A stretch of DNA of 64,000 nucleotides from Pseudomonas coleopterorum (lineage in GTDB: Bacteria > Pseudomonadota > Gammaproteobacteria > Pseudomonadales > Pseudomonadaceae), in assembly GCF_900105555.1 (NCBI RefSeq), contig NZ_FNTZ01000001.1, forward strand, positions 3,165,501-3,229,500. The letters are read 5' to 3'. Position 1 is the first letter of the stretch. Each line of letters begins with the position of its first letter. The notes beneath the pieces were generated by a model, which saw only the letters and a list, made by a program, of their open reading frames with translations, was not told where the DNA came from and did no database searches. Shown piece by piece: positions 38,428 through 46,748 of this stretch. The translations under genes were made by a program, and so were the position numbers.

Positions 38428-39124
38428 AGTCAATGGATTGTGTTCCGGCTACGGGCGCGTGCCGGTGCTGCGCGACATCGCTCTGCGCGGCGCCACCGAC
38501 AGTTGCATCGGCGTGCTCGGCCGTAACGGCATGGGCAAGACCACCCTGCTGCGCGCGCTTATCGGGGAGCTGCCGGCGCTGTCGGGCAGCGTGCAGTTCG
38601 CAGGCCAGGACCTGAGCCGCGCCGACGCCAGCCAGCGGGCACGGGCCGGCATCGGCTACGTGCCCCAGGGCCGGCAGATCTTCCCGTTCCTGACCGTCGG
38701 CGAAAACCTGCGCATGGGCTGCGTGAAGCACTTCGCCGACGCTCCGGCCACCATCGAGCGGATCCTGGCGTATTTTCCACGTCTGCAACGGCTGCTCGAC
38801 CAACCCGGTGGCGCCTTGTCGGGCGGCGAACAACAACTGCTGGCCCTGGCGCGCTGCCTGTGCGGCAACCCGAAGCTGATCCTGCTCGACGAACCCACCG
38901 AAGGCATCCAGCCCTCCATCTGCGACGAGATCATCGAAACCCTGCAACGCCTGCGTCGCGAACAAGGCCTGGGCATCATTCTGGTGGAACAGGACATCGA
39001 CTTCCTGACGGCGCTGGCCGATCGCATCCTGATCATCGAGAACGGCCAGTTGGTCGATGAAGTCGACCCCGCCAGCACCACCGCCGAAGCGCTTGCCGAG
39101 CGCTTCATGGGCTTTCATTCCTGA
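38420..39124 (+). CDS. ABC transporter ATP-binding protein, UrtE/LivF type
   Basis: 234 residues: MLEVNGLCSGYGRVPVLRDI, Walker A GRNGMGKTT, GIGYVPQGRQIFPFLTVGENLRMG, signature LSGGEQQLLALARCL, Walker B LILLDEPTEGIQPSI and H-loop LVEQDIDF. The GRNGMGKTT and EGIQPSI motifs are typical of UrtE. Overlaps the preceding ATPase gene by 8 bp, completing a five-component importer. Confidence 0.93.
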   Translation: MLEVNGLCSGYGRVPVLRDIALRGATDSCIGVLGRNGMGKTTLLRALIGELPALSGSVQFAGQDLSRADASQRARAGIGYVPQGRQIFPFLTVGENLRMGCVKHFADAPATIERILAYFPRLQRLLDQPGGALSGGEQQLLALARCLCGNPKLILLDEPTEGIQPSICDEIIETLQRLRREQGLGIILVEQDIDFLTALADRILIIENGQLVDEVDPASTTAEALAERFMGFHS

Positions 39125-39136
39125 GGATTCATCGTC

Positions 39137-40657
39137 ATGTCCATTCAACGTCCCACCCAGGCCGAGCTTGCCGAAACCGGCCGCCAACTGGGTCTGCACC
39201 TGCAAGCACCGTTACTCGAGCGATACGCCGACATCCTCGAAGCCGTCTGGCAGGACTATGACCGCCTCGACCATTTGCAGCCTGCCAGCGTCCCGCAACG
39301 CTACCCCAGAAGCACCGGGCACCTGCCGACGCCTGCGCAGAATCCCTACAACGCCTGGTACGTGCGCACCGATCTGCATGGGGCGGCGGGCGGCAAGCTG
39401 AGCGGCAAGCGCGTCGCCCTCAAGGACAACATCTGCCTGGCCGGGGTACCCATGATGAATGGCGCCTCGACCCTGCAAGGGTACGTGCCGGACGTCGACG
39501 CCACCGTGGCCACGCGCGTGCTCGACGCTGGCGGCAGCATTCTGGGCAAGGCCCACTGCGAGTTTTTCTGCGTGTCGGGCAGCAGCCATACCAACGCCAC
39601 CGGCGCGGTGCACAATCCGCGCAATCCGGGCCACTCCACTGGAGGATCGTCTTCAGGCTGCGCCGCGCTGATCGTCGCGGGCGAAGTGGATCTGGGCATC
39701 GGCACCGATCAAGGCGGTTCGGTGCGCATCCCGGCAGCCTATTCCGGCATCTACGGGATGAAGCCGACCCACGGACTGGTGCCCTACACCGGCATCATGC
39801 CCATCGAAATGACCCTGGACCACGCCGGCGTGATGAGCGCCACGGTGGCCGACAATGCCCTGCTGCTCGAAGTGCTCGCCGGTGCCGATGGCCTGGATCC
39901 GCGCCAGGATCGGCAGATGCCGGTGCAGGCCTATACCCAGGCGCTCGGCGCGGGTGTTTCGGGGCTGCGCATCGGTGTGGTCCGCGAGGGCTTCGGCCAC
40001 GCCAATTCCGAAGCCGACGTCGACGCCGCGGTGCGCCGGGCGGCCGGTCTGTTCGCCGAATGGGGCGCGCAGGTGGAAGAGGTTTCCATCCCCCTGCACG
40101 CGCTGGGTCATGCCATCTGGACGCCAATTGCCGTGGAAGGCACCACGCAGCTGCTGCGCGGCTACAATTACGGCTCCAACTGGAAAGGCTTGTACGTGGA
40201 GAGCCTGATGCGCGCGCAACAAGACTGGCAGCAGCAGGCCGACGCGTTCCCCCATGACCTGAAGACCTGCCTGCTGGCAGGCCACTATGCCCACCAGCGA
40301 TTCGGCGGCCAGTACTACGCCCGGGCACAGAACGCCGCGCGCCAGCTGCGCGCCGCCTACGACGAGCAGTTCGCCCGCTACGACCTGCTGCTCATGCCGA
40401 CCGTGCCACTCAAGGCGCCGAAACTGCCGGCCGCCGATGTCACGCCCGCGACCTGGGTCACCCGCGCCCTGGAAATGAACGCCAATACCGCCCCGTTCGA
40501 TGTCACCGGCCACCCGGCCATGTCCATCCCCTGCGGGCTGGCGGCAGGGTTGCCGGTGGGCCTGATGCTCATCGCCCGCGACTACCATGAGGCGACTCTC
40601 TACCAGGCCGCGCACCACTTCGAACAACACATCGACTGGGAAAGCCTGAGTTCATGA
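39137..40657 (+). CDS. Amidase (amidase-signature family)
   Basis: 506 residues with the Ser-Ser-Lys triad of the amidase-signature family: Lys96 in VALKDNICLAG, Ser residues 171-173 in STGGSSSGCAAL and nucleophile Ser195 in GIGTDQGGSVRIPAAYSGIYGMKPTHGLVPYTG. It hydrolyses an amide to acid and ammonia in the cytoplasm. It stands between the importer genes and the amiC/amiR-like regulators. AmiE, the amidase normally paired with AmiC/AmiR, belongs to the unrelated nitrilase superfamily, so the enzyme has been exchanged here. Substrate unknown; the stop overlaps the next start. Confidence 0.92.
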   Translation: MSIQRPTQAELAETGRQLGLHLQAPLLERYADILEAVWQDYDRLDHLQPASVPQRYPRSTGHLPTPAQNPYNAWYVRTDLHGAAGGKLSGKRVALKDNICLAGVPMMNGASTLQGYVPDVDATVATRVLDAGGSILGKAHCEFFCVSGSSHTNATGAVHNPRNPGHSTGGSSSGCAALIVAGEVDLGIGTDQGGSVRIPAAYSGIYGMKPTHGLVPYTGIMPIEMTLDHAGVMSATVADNALLLEVLAGADGLDPRQDRQMPVQAYTQALGAGVSGLRIGVVREGFGHANSEADVDAAVRRAAGLFAEWGAQVEEVSIPLHALGHAIWTPIAVEGTTQLLRGYNYGSNWKGLYVESLMRAQQDWQQQADAFPHDLKTCLLAGHYAHQRFGGQYYARAQNAARQLRAAYDEQFARYDLLLMPTVPLKAPKLPAADVTPATWVTRALEMNANTAPFDVTGHPAMSIPCGLAAGLPVGLMLIARDYHEATLYQAAHHFEQHIDWESLSS

Positions 40658-41778
40658 ACGGCGACGATTACAAGGTAGGCCTGCTGTTCTCCCGCGCCAG
40701 CCTCACGGCGGCGTCGGAAACCGCGCAGGCCAATGCCACCCACCTGGCCATCGCCGAGGTCAACGACAGCGGCGGGATCGACGGCCGCCGCGTGACAGCC
40801 ATCGACGGCGACCCCGGCGCCGATCCGAACGATTACCGCGACAGCGCGCTGCACCTGTGCGACCACCATCAGGTGCAGGTGCTGTTCGGCACGCACATGT
40901 CGAGCACGCGCAAGGTCGTGCTGCCGGTGGTCGAAAGCCGTCGGCGCTTGCTGTTCTATCCAACGCTTTACGAAGGTTTCGAATACTCGCCGTACTGCTT
41001 CTACACCGGCTCGGCCCCCAATCAGAATTCGCTGCAGCTCGCCCGCTACGTCCTGCAGACCTATGGCGGGCGCGTGCTGTTCGTGGGCGGTTCGTATGTC
41101 TATCCCTACGAATCGAACCGCATCATGCGCGAGCTGTTCGAGCAGGCGGGCGGCGAGATCGTCGACGAGATCTACCTGCCTTTCCATGCCACGGCGGAGG
41201 ACTTCGAGCGAGTCATGCAGCGGGTGCGCGAGACCGCACCCGACGCCATCTATTCGACCATCGTCGGCAGCGACATTCCCTCGCTGCACCGGGCCTACCG
41301 CCAGGCGGGCTTCGATCCTGCATGCCTGCCCATCGTCAGCCTGGCCACCAACGAGGTCGACGTGCAGGCCATGACCGACGAAGAAGCCGAAGGCCACATC
41401 TCGGCCGCACCTTGGTTCTCGACGTTGCAGACGCCCGCCAGCCAGGCGTTCGTCAGCCGCTATCGCGCGCGCTTCGGCGAAGGGGCCGCCATCACTGCCG
41501 GCGCCGAGGCCGCCTATTTTCAGGTGCACTTGTTCGCCCAGGCCGCGCGCCGCGCCGCCGACGATTCGGTGCAGGCCCTGCGCGAAGCCCTGGCCGGCGC
41601 TCGCTTCGATGCACCTCAGGGCACGGTGCAGATCGACCCGCAGACGCAGCACACCTGGCTGTGGCCCCGCATTGCCCGGCTCGACGACCGACGCCAGTTC
41701 CAACTGGTGCTGGAGAGCGCCGAAGCGGTGCCGCCAAGCCCCTACATGGTCGACTACCAGATGGACGCACAGCCATGA
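40654..41778 (+). CDS. amiC: AmiC-like amide sensor / negative regulator
   Basis: 374 residues, no signal peptide, so cytoplasmic although its fold is that of a periplasmic binding protein: MNGDDYKVGLLFSRASLTAASETAQANATHLAIAEVND, FGTHMSSTRKVVLPVVESRRRLLFYPTLYEGFEYSPYCFYTGSAPNQNSLQLARYV, YPYESNRIMRELFEQAGGEIVDEIYLPFHA. This matches P. aeruginosa AmiC, which holds the antiterminator AmiR inactive until amide binds. Directly followed by an AmiR-like gene. The ligand is presumably the amidase substrate; the transporter binding protein is a distant paralogue. Confidence 0.88.
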   Translation: MNGDDYKVGLLFSRASLTAASETAQANATHLAIAEVNDSGGIDGRRVTAIDGDPGADPNDYRDSALHLCDHHQVQVLFGTHMSSTRKVVLPVVESRRRLLFYPTLYEGFEYSPYCFYTGSAPNQNSLQLARYVLQTYGGRVLFVGGSYVYPYESNRIMRELFEQAGGEIVDEIYLPFHATAEDFERVMQRVRETAPDAIYSTIVGSDIPSLHRAYRQAGFDPACLPIVSLATNEVDVQAMTDEEAEGHISAAPWFSTLQTPASQAFVSRYRARFGEGAAITAGAEAAYFQVHLFAQAARRAADDSVQALREALAGARFDAPQGTVQIDPQTQHTWLWPRIARLDDRRQFQLVLESAEAVPPSPYMVDYQMDAQP

Positions 41779-41794
41779 GCTGCCGGAGGCCGAG

Positions 41795-42439
41795 ATGACC
41801 AGCGCGCCGTCCCTGCTGCGCGAACTCAAGGGCCTGCGCGTGCTGGTGATTCACCCCCAGGACGGTGAGGCCCGCATCGTCCTCGACCAGTTGCAGCGCA
41901 TCGGCTGCATCGTCGAACAGCGCTGGCCGGTGCCCACGACGTTGCCCGAAGCGGTCGACGTGGTGCTGCTGGCCGTGGAGCTCAGCCAGCGCAGCAACAC
42001 GCAGACGCTGGTGGAAAGCCTGAGCGAACAGGCGCCGCCGATCATCGCCGTGGTCGGCTACGAGAACCCGTCGATGCTGCAACTGGTGCTGGAAACGCAA
42101 CCGGCGGCGGTCATCGAACGGCCGTTGCGGCCGTTCGGTCTGCTGACCCAGTTGCTGATGGCGCGCGCCGCCTGGCGGGCGCGCATCGACATGCTCGCCG
42201 AGCTGCGCAAGCTGCAAAGCCGGCAACCGGCGGTGTCGAAGATCTCCATGGCCAAGGCGCTGTTGATGGCCCGCCATCGCCTCGGCGAAAACGATGCCCA
42301 CCGGCGCCTGCAACGCGAAGCCATGACGCGCCGGACCAGCATGGAAGCCATCGCCCAGCAGATCATCGATGCCGATCCACCGACCGAACCCGAACAGCCG
42401 CCGCCCCGGCCAGGTGCGGAAAACAGCTCCCCCCCATGA
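41795..42439 (+). CDS. amiR: AmiR-like ANTAR-domain antiterminator
   Basis: 214 residues. A pseudo-receiver domain (RVLVIHPQDGEARIVLDQLQRIGCIVEQRW) lacks the usual acidic phosphorylation pocket, as in AmiR. A coiled coil and a three-helix ANTAR domain follow (ISMAKALLMARHRLGENDAHRRLQREAMTRRTSMEAIAQQIIDAD), with the conserved A-L-R--AM pattern. ANTAR proteins bind two hexaloop hairpins in leader RNA and prevent termination. The start at 41795 follows GGAG. Paired with AmiC-like sensor; the likely target is the operon's own leader at 34341-34411. The Pro-rich C-terminal tail is unusual. Confidence 0.87.
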   Translation: MTSAPSLLRELKGLRVLVIHPQDGEARIVLDQLQRIGCIVEQRWPVPTTLPEAVDVVLLAVELSQRSNTQTLVESLSEQAPPIIAVVGYENPSMLQLVLETQPAAVIERPLRPFGLLTQLLMARAAWRARIDMLAELRKLQSRQPAVSKISMAKALLMARHRLGENDAHRRLQREAMTRRTSMEAIAQQIIDADPPTEPEQPPPRPGAENSSPP

Positions 42440-42460
42440 CAAGAATACGAGGTTAACCCC

Positions 42461-43612
42461 ATGCAAGGATTCACCTTCAGCAGCACTGCCCACCTCATCT
42501 GCGCCACCGGCAGCGCCGCCGGCCTGGCCGAACAATGCGCCAGCCGCGGCGCCCGGCGTGTATTGCTGGTCACCGACGCCGGTATCCTCAAGCACGGCCT
42601 GCTCGACAGCGTGCTGCCGGGCTTCGCCAGCGCCGGTATCGAATACGCGGTGTACAGCGATGTGCTCGCCGACCCAGCGGAAGCGTTGGTGCTGGCCGCC
42701 ACCGAACAGGCCCGGCGCATGAACGCCGACCTGATCGTCGGCTTCGGCGGCGGCAGCTCCATGGACACCGCCAAGCTGGTCGCCTACCTGGCGCACCCCG
42801 CACAGCGACAGGGCCTGAGCGACATCTACGGCGTGAACCAGGCCACCGGCCCGCGCTTGCCGTTGATTCAGGTGCCCACTACTGCAGGCACCGGATCGGA
42901 AGTCACGCCCATCTCCATCGTCACCACCGCCACCGGCAAGTCCGGCGTGGTGGGGAATCAGCTGTTGCCGGACCTGGCAATTCTCGACGCCCAATTGACC
43001 ATCGGCCTGCCCGGCCCGGTGACGGCGGCCACCGGCATCGACGCCATGGTGCATGCCATCGAGGCCTACACCAGCAAACACCGCAAGAATCCCCTCTCCG
43101 ACCTGCTGGCACGTGAGGCCTTGCGCCTGTTGGCGGCTAACCTCGAACGCGCCGTCAACACGCCGCACGACCTGGAAGCCCGCCAGGCCATGTTGCTGGG
43201 CGCCTGCCTGGCCGGGCAGGCGTTTGCCAACGCGCCGGTCGCCGCCGTGCACGCACTGGCCTACCCGCTGGGCGTCAGCTTCCACCTGCCCCATGGCCTG
43301 TCCAATGCACTGGTCCTGCAGCAAGTGCTGCGTTTCAACCTCTCCGCTGCCCAGAATCTGTACGCCGAACTTGCCCCTGTGGTGCTGGGCGAACGCCTGC
43401 GATCGGGCGATGCGGCCCAGCAATTCATCGACGAATTGCTCAGGCTGCATGAAGCCACCGGCCTGCCGCTGCGCCTCAGCGAAGCCGGCGTGACCCGCGA
43501 AAGCCTGCCGGAACTGGCCCGCAGCGCGATGCTCCAGCAACGGCTGCTGGTCAACAACCCGCGCGAGGTCAGCGAAGCCGATGCGCTGGCGATCTACACC
43601 GCCGCGTTCTAG
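42461..43612 (+). CDS. Iron-containing alcohol dehydrogenase
   Basis: 383-residue group III alcohol dehydrogenase. The NAD-binding GGGSSMDTAK is at about residue 97; metal-site residues occur in TAATGIDAMVHAIEAYTSK and AAVHALAYPLGVSFHLPHGLSNAL. It lies 21 bp after amiR and ends at a hairpin, so it is the last gene of the amide operon. Its presence suggests that amide hydrolysis or a parallel step yields an alcohol or aldehyde; for example the substrate could be a hydroxy-amide. That is inference. Confidence 0.92.
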   Translation: MQGFTFSSTAHLICATGSAAGLAEQCASRGARRVLLVTDAGILKHGLLDSVLPGFASAGIEYAVYSDVLADPAEALVLAATEQARRMNADLIVGFGGGSSMDTAKLVAYLAHPAQRQGLSDIYGVNQATGPRLPLIQVPTTAGTGSEVTPISIVTTATGKSGVVGNQLLPDLAILDAQLTIGLPGPVTAATGIDAMVHAIEAYTSKHRKNPLSDLLAREALRLLAANLERAVNTPHDLEARQAMLLGACLAGQAFANAPVAAVHALAYPLGVSFHLPHGLSNALVLQQVLRFNLSAAQNLYAELAPVVLGERLRSGDAAQQFIDELLRLHEATGLPLRLSEAGVTRESLPELARSAMLQQRLLVNNPREVSEADALAIYTAAF

Positions 43613-43624
43613 ATCCTTGGCAAG

Positions 43625-43649
43625 CAGCGCGCCGTGGCAGGGCGCGCTG
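43625..43649 (+). terminator. Hairpin at the end of the amide operon
   Basis: A perfect 9-bp stem, CAGCGCGCC / GGCGCGCTG, with a 7-base loop starts 13 bp after the alcohol dehydrogenase stop codon. No T-run follows, so it may be a terminator of low efficiency or an mRNA 3' end stabiliser. Confidence 0.55.
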
Positions 43650-43761
43650 TCCATCGCATCAAATACATCGATGTTAACTATCGTTAAACAACGCTTCACA
43701 TTCCCCTTGCCAAACGCTTAGATGCGCGACTTATAGACATCGTCCCGCTTTGGAGCTTCAC

Positions 43762-44397
43762 GTGTACGCCCGCCCCGATTTGAAATACCCGCTCCTGTTT
43801 GCCCTGGCCAAATGTTCGGTTGCCGTTTTGTGTTTTGCCATGGTGTGGCTGGACATTGCCGTGTTCCACACAGAAATTCTGGAAATGTCATTCACCGAGA
43901 TCACCCAGGAACTGATGCTCGCGCTGTGCGCCCTACTCTTTTGGACCGCCCCGGGAACCGGCCGCAAAGGCGGCTTCGAATTTCTCGCTGCAGGCTTCTT
44001 CGCCTGCCTGCTGACCCGCGAGCTGGACGGCCTGTTCGACACCATCAGCCATAGCGCCTGGCTGTGGCCTTTTCTGGCCATCGCTGCGGTGGCCATCGGC
44101 AACGCGGCGCGTACCGCACACCGACGGCAAACGCTGCAATCGCTGGGTGCGTTCATGCGCACCCCGACGTTCGCCGCGTTGGCGACGGGCTTTGCGGTAT
44201 TGATCTTTTCCAGGATCTTCGGCATGGGCTCGTTCTGGCATCAGGTCATGGGCGACGGTTACCAGCGCCTGGCCAAAACCACCGCCGAGGAAGGCGTGGA
44301 ACTGCTCGCCTATGGCATCTGGCTCTGCACCAGCTTCGAGTACTGGGTCAAATGCCGGCTTGGTGAAAGCTGGAGTCCTCAAACCGCAACTTCTTGA
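43762..44397 (+). CDS. Hypothetical integral membrane protein
   Basis: 211 residues with about five hydrophobic helices (for example LLFALAKCSVAVLCFAMVWL, FLAAGFFACLLTREL, WLWPFLAIAAVAIG, FAALATGFAVLIFSRIFG). The start is a GTG at 43762 (MYARPDLKYPLLF) with GGAG 6 bases upstream; an in-frame TTG at 43750 overlaps that ribosome binding site and is unlikely. Not assigned to a known family. The charged cytoplasmic loops and short tail give no functional clue, and it ends 15 bp before the dioxygenase gene. Confidence 0.78.
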   Translation: MYARPDLKYPLLFALAKCSVAVLCFAMVWLDIAVFHTEILEMSFTEITQELMLALCALLFWTAPGTGRKGGFEFLAAGFFACLLTRELDGLFDTISHSAWLWPFLAIAAVAIGNAARTAHRRQTLQSLGAFMRTPTFAALATGFAVLIFSRIFGMGSFWHQVMGDGYQRLAKTTAEEGVELLAYGIWLCTSFEYWVKCRLGESWSPQTATS

Positions 44398-44411
44398 TGT
44401 GGAGCCCGCCG

Positions 44412-45194
44412 ATGACCATTCCATCGCCCGTACTGTTCGTTTCCCATGGCTCTCCCATGTTCGCGATCCAACCTGGCCCTGCAGGCAAGCACCTGGCCGA
44501 GTTGGGGCGTGAGCTGACACGGCCTCAGGCCATCGTCATCGTGTCCCCGCACTGGATGACCCGTGGCGAGATCGGCGTGACCGCAAGCGCAGCTCCCGCC
44601 ACTATCCATGACTTCGGCGGCTTCCCCGACGCGCTGTACAAGATTCAATACCCGGCGTCCGGCGCACCGGTTCTGGCAGCGCAGATCGTCGACATGCTCA
44701 AGACCGCCGGCTGGGGCGCCCGCCTGGATGCCGAGCGGGGTCTGGACCATGGCGCCTGGGTACCCCTGCTCTACCTGGCGCCAGCCGCGGACATCCCGGT
44801 GATCCAGGTTTCCATGCCGGCGTCGCTCGACACCCGCGAGGCGTGGAAGCTGGGCCTGGCGCTCAAGCCACTGCGCGACATGAACGTGTTGATCGTGGCC
44901 TCGGGCAGCCTGACGCACAACCTCTACGAGTTCCGCGGCGCCACGCCCCACGGCGCTCAATACGTCAAGGATTTCGCCGCCTGGACGGCCAAGACCCTGG
45001 CCTCGGGCAATCTGGAGTCGCTGCTGGACTACCGGCAATACGCACCCTCGGCCGAGCGCGCGCACCCGACGGACGAGCACTTCCTGCCCTTGTTCATCGC
45101 CGTCGGCGCGGCGGGTGAGCAGTATGAAACGCGGGTGATCGAAGGTGGCGTGGAGTATGGGGTGTTGGCGATGGACAGTTATTTGTTTACGTAG
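44412..45194 (+). CDS. DODA-type extradiol ring-opening dioxygenase (YgiD/LigB family)
   Basis: 260 residues of the LigB-like class III extradiol dioxygenase family: VLFVSHGSPMFAI, IVIVSPHWMTRGEIGVTAS, HDFGGFPDALYKIQYPASG, GLDHGAWVPLLYL and ASGSLTHNLYEF contain the conserved His residues of the metal site. The family includes DOPA 4,5-dioxygenase and E. coli YgiD. Substrate here unknown. It follows the membrane protein gene closely and may be co-transcribed. Confidence 0.9.
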   Translation: MTIPSPVLFVSHGSPMFAIQPGPAGKHLAELGRELTRPQAIVIVSPHWMTRGEIGVTASAAPATIHDFGGFPDALYKIQYPASGAPVLAAQIVDMLKTAGWGARLDAERGLDHGAWVPLLYLAPAADIPVIQVSMPASLDTREAWKLGLALKPLRDMNVLIVASGSLTHNLYEFRGATPHGAQYVKDFAAWTAKTLASGNLESLLDYRQYAPSAERAHPTDEHFLPLFIAVGAAGEQYETRVIEGGVEYGVLAMDSYLFT

Positions 45195-45320
45195 AAAGTC
45201 CCTCATGGCCAGGCTGCCGAAAGCCTGGGTGTACTGGTGAATTCAATAATGTCTGTACGGTATCAACGGCCGCACCGTCAGTTACTTTCACCCGTACCAC
45301 ATCCCAGAGACCATACGGAC

Positions 45321-45932
45321 ATGCTCATCGACCTGCTGCCTGCCTTCGCCCTCTTCGCTCTGGTGTCCTCCATCACCCCAGGCCCGAACAACACCATGCT
45401 GCTGGCCTCGGGGGTGAATTTCGGTTTCCTGCGCACCATTCCCCATGCACTGGGCATCAGCCTGGGGTTCATGCTGCTGGTGCTGGCGGTCGGACTGGGC
45501 CTGGGTGAAATCTTCACCGCCGTGCCCTGGACCTACACCGCCCTGCGCTGGATAGGCGCGGCCTACCTGCTTTATCTCGCATGGTGCATCGCCACCTCAG
45601 GCAGCGTGAGCGAAGCAGGAGACCAAGACAGCACGCCAATGACCTTCCTCGGCGCCGCCGCCTTCCAATGGGTCAATCCCAAGGCCTGGGTAATGGCGGT
45701 CGGCGCCATCACCACCTATGTGCCGGCGCAGGGCTACGTCTATAACGTGATGGTCATCGCTGCGGTGTTCGCACTGGTCAACCTGCCCAGCGTGTGCGTC
45801 TGGGCCGGCTTCGGCAGCGTCCTGCGCAACGTGCTGCGAGTACCGCGCTGGTTGCGGCTGTTCAACTGGAGCATGGCGGCGTTGCTGGTGTTGTCGTTGT
45901 ATCCGTTGCTGCAAAGCCCGGCGCCGGTGTGA
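45321..45932 (+). CDS. LysE-family exporter
   Basis: 203-residue six-helix amino-acid/metabolite exporter: ALFALVSSITPGPNNTMLLASGVNFGFLRTIPHALGISLGF and FQWVNPKAWVMAVGAI are diagnostic of LysE/RhtB proteins. The ATG at 45321 lies 126 bp after the dioxygenase. No dedicated regulator is beside it. Confidence 0.92.
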   Translation: MLIDLLPAFALFALVSSITPGPNNTMLLASGVNFGFLRTIPHALGISLGFMLLVLAVGLGLGEIFTAVPWTYTALRWIGAAYLLYLAWCIATSGSVSEAGDQDSTPMTFLGAAAFQWVNPKAWVMAVGAITTYVPAQGYVYNVMVIAAVFALVNLPSVCVWAGFGSVLRNVLRVPRWLRLFNWSMAALLVLSLYPLLQSPAPV

Positions 45933-45933
45933 G

Positions 45934-46215
45934 GTGCATATTCGACTTACAGAGACAGCGGATTGGGTGCTGTTGAAACACACACGGCTTGCGACCCTTT
46001 TGGACACGCCGGCGGCGTTCGGCGTGAGCTATCAGACTGCGGCTCAGTACACTGACGAGCAGTGGAAAGAGCGAGCGTCGTCCGCTGGAACAGCATTTTG
46101 GCTGGCGTTCGACGGTGACCGACCGATCGGGATAGTGGGTGCGGCCGTTGGTGGTGCAGGTCGATATTGCTTGATCGGCATGTGGGGGACAGTTGTAGTG
46201 TTGTGCATGCCGTGA
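45934..46215 (+). pseudogene. Truncated GNAT-family acetyltransferase remnant
   Basis: From a GTG at 45934 the frame reads MHIRLTETADWVLLKHTRLATLLDTPAAFGVSYQTAAQYTDEQWKERA ... FWLAFDGDRPIGIVGAAVGGAGRYCLIGMW, a typical N-terminal half of a GNAT N-acetyltransferase. After LIGMW the similarity stops (GTVVVLCMP, stop), just where the acetyl-CoA-binding motif should begin. The missing half is not found in the other frames before the aroQ-like gene. It is therefore a decayed fragment, starting only 1 bp after the LysE stop. Confidence 0.65.
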
Positions 46216-46290
46216 TGCGCTCGTTGCTCGGAGCGCTTTGGGCCAAAAGCGAACATTGGCAAACCTGCGCTTCTGAATCGAGCTCAAACC

Positions 46291-46737
46291 TCACCCCCGG
46301 TCGTGGCATGCAGCCGTCACGGCTGTGCGTAACCCCAGCAGATAGCTCTCGACGCCAAAGCCACTGATTTGCCCACGCACCACGTCGGCGAATACCGAGT
46401 GGTGGCGGAAGGCTTCGCGAGCGTGAATATTGGACATGTGGATTTCCACCACGGGCACGGTGAGGATCGCCAATGCATCACGGATGCCGTAGCTGTAGTG
46501 GGTCCATGCGCCAGCGTTGATCAGCACGGCGTTGGTGCCCTCCAAGTAGGCTTGGTGGATGCGCTCGCACATGGCGCCTTCGTAATTGGTCTGGAAGCTC
46601 TCGATTTCCACGTCCAGGGACGTGGCCAGATCGCTCAGGCGCGCGTCAATTTGGTCCAGCGTGATGGTGCCGTACTGCACCGGATCGCGCTTGCCGAACA
46701 TGTTGTGGTTGATGCCGTGCAGCATGAGTACTTTCAT
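46291..46737 (-). CDS. aroQ: Divergent type II 3-dehydroquinate dehydratase (AroQ-like)
   Basis: 148 residues with AroQ catalytic elements: Tyr22 in RDPVQYG, Asn74 in LINAGAW, His100 in VVEIHMSNIHAREAFRHHS and the following Arg107. Several otherwise strongly conserved positions differ: the lead motif is LHGINHNMFGKRDP instead of the usual LHGPNLNLLGxREP, and the NPGAYTHTS stretch reads NAGAWTHYS. It is the last gene of a catabolic-type operon with an AroE-like protein, so it is likely a paralogue for quinate/shikimate-like compounds, not the housekeeping enzyme. Confidence 0.85.
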   Translation of the reverse strand: MKVLMLHGINHNMFGKRDPVQYGTITLDQIDARLSDLATSLDVEIESFQTNYEGAMCERIHQAYLEGTNAVLINAGAWTHYSYGIRDALAILTVPVVEIHMSNIHAREAFRHHSVFADVVRGQISGFGVESYLLGLRTAVTAACHDRG

Positions 46738-46748
46738 AGTCTGCGCCC

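Noticed and set aside
43668..43700. AT-rich repeats around ATCGATG and GTTAA before the membrane protein gene
   Set aside because: Short and imperfect; probably an ordinary promoter region.
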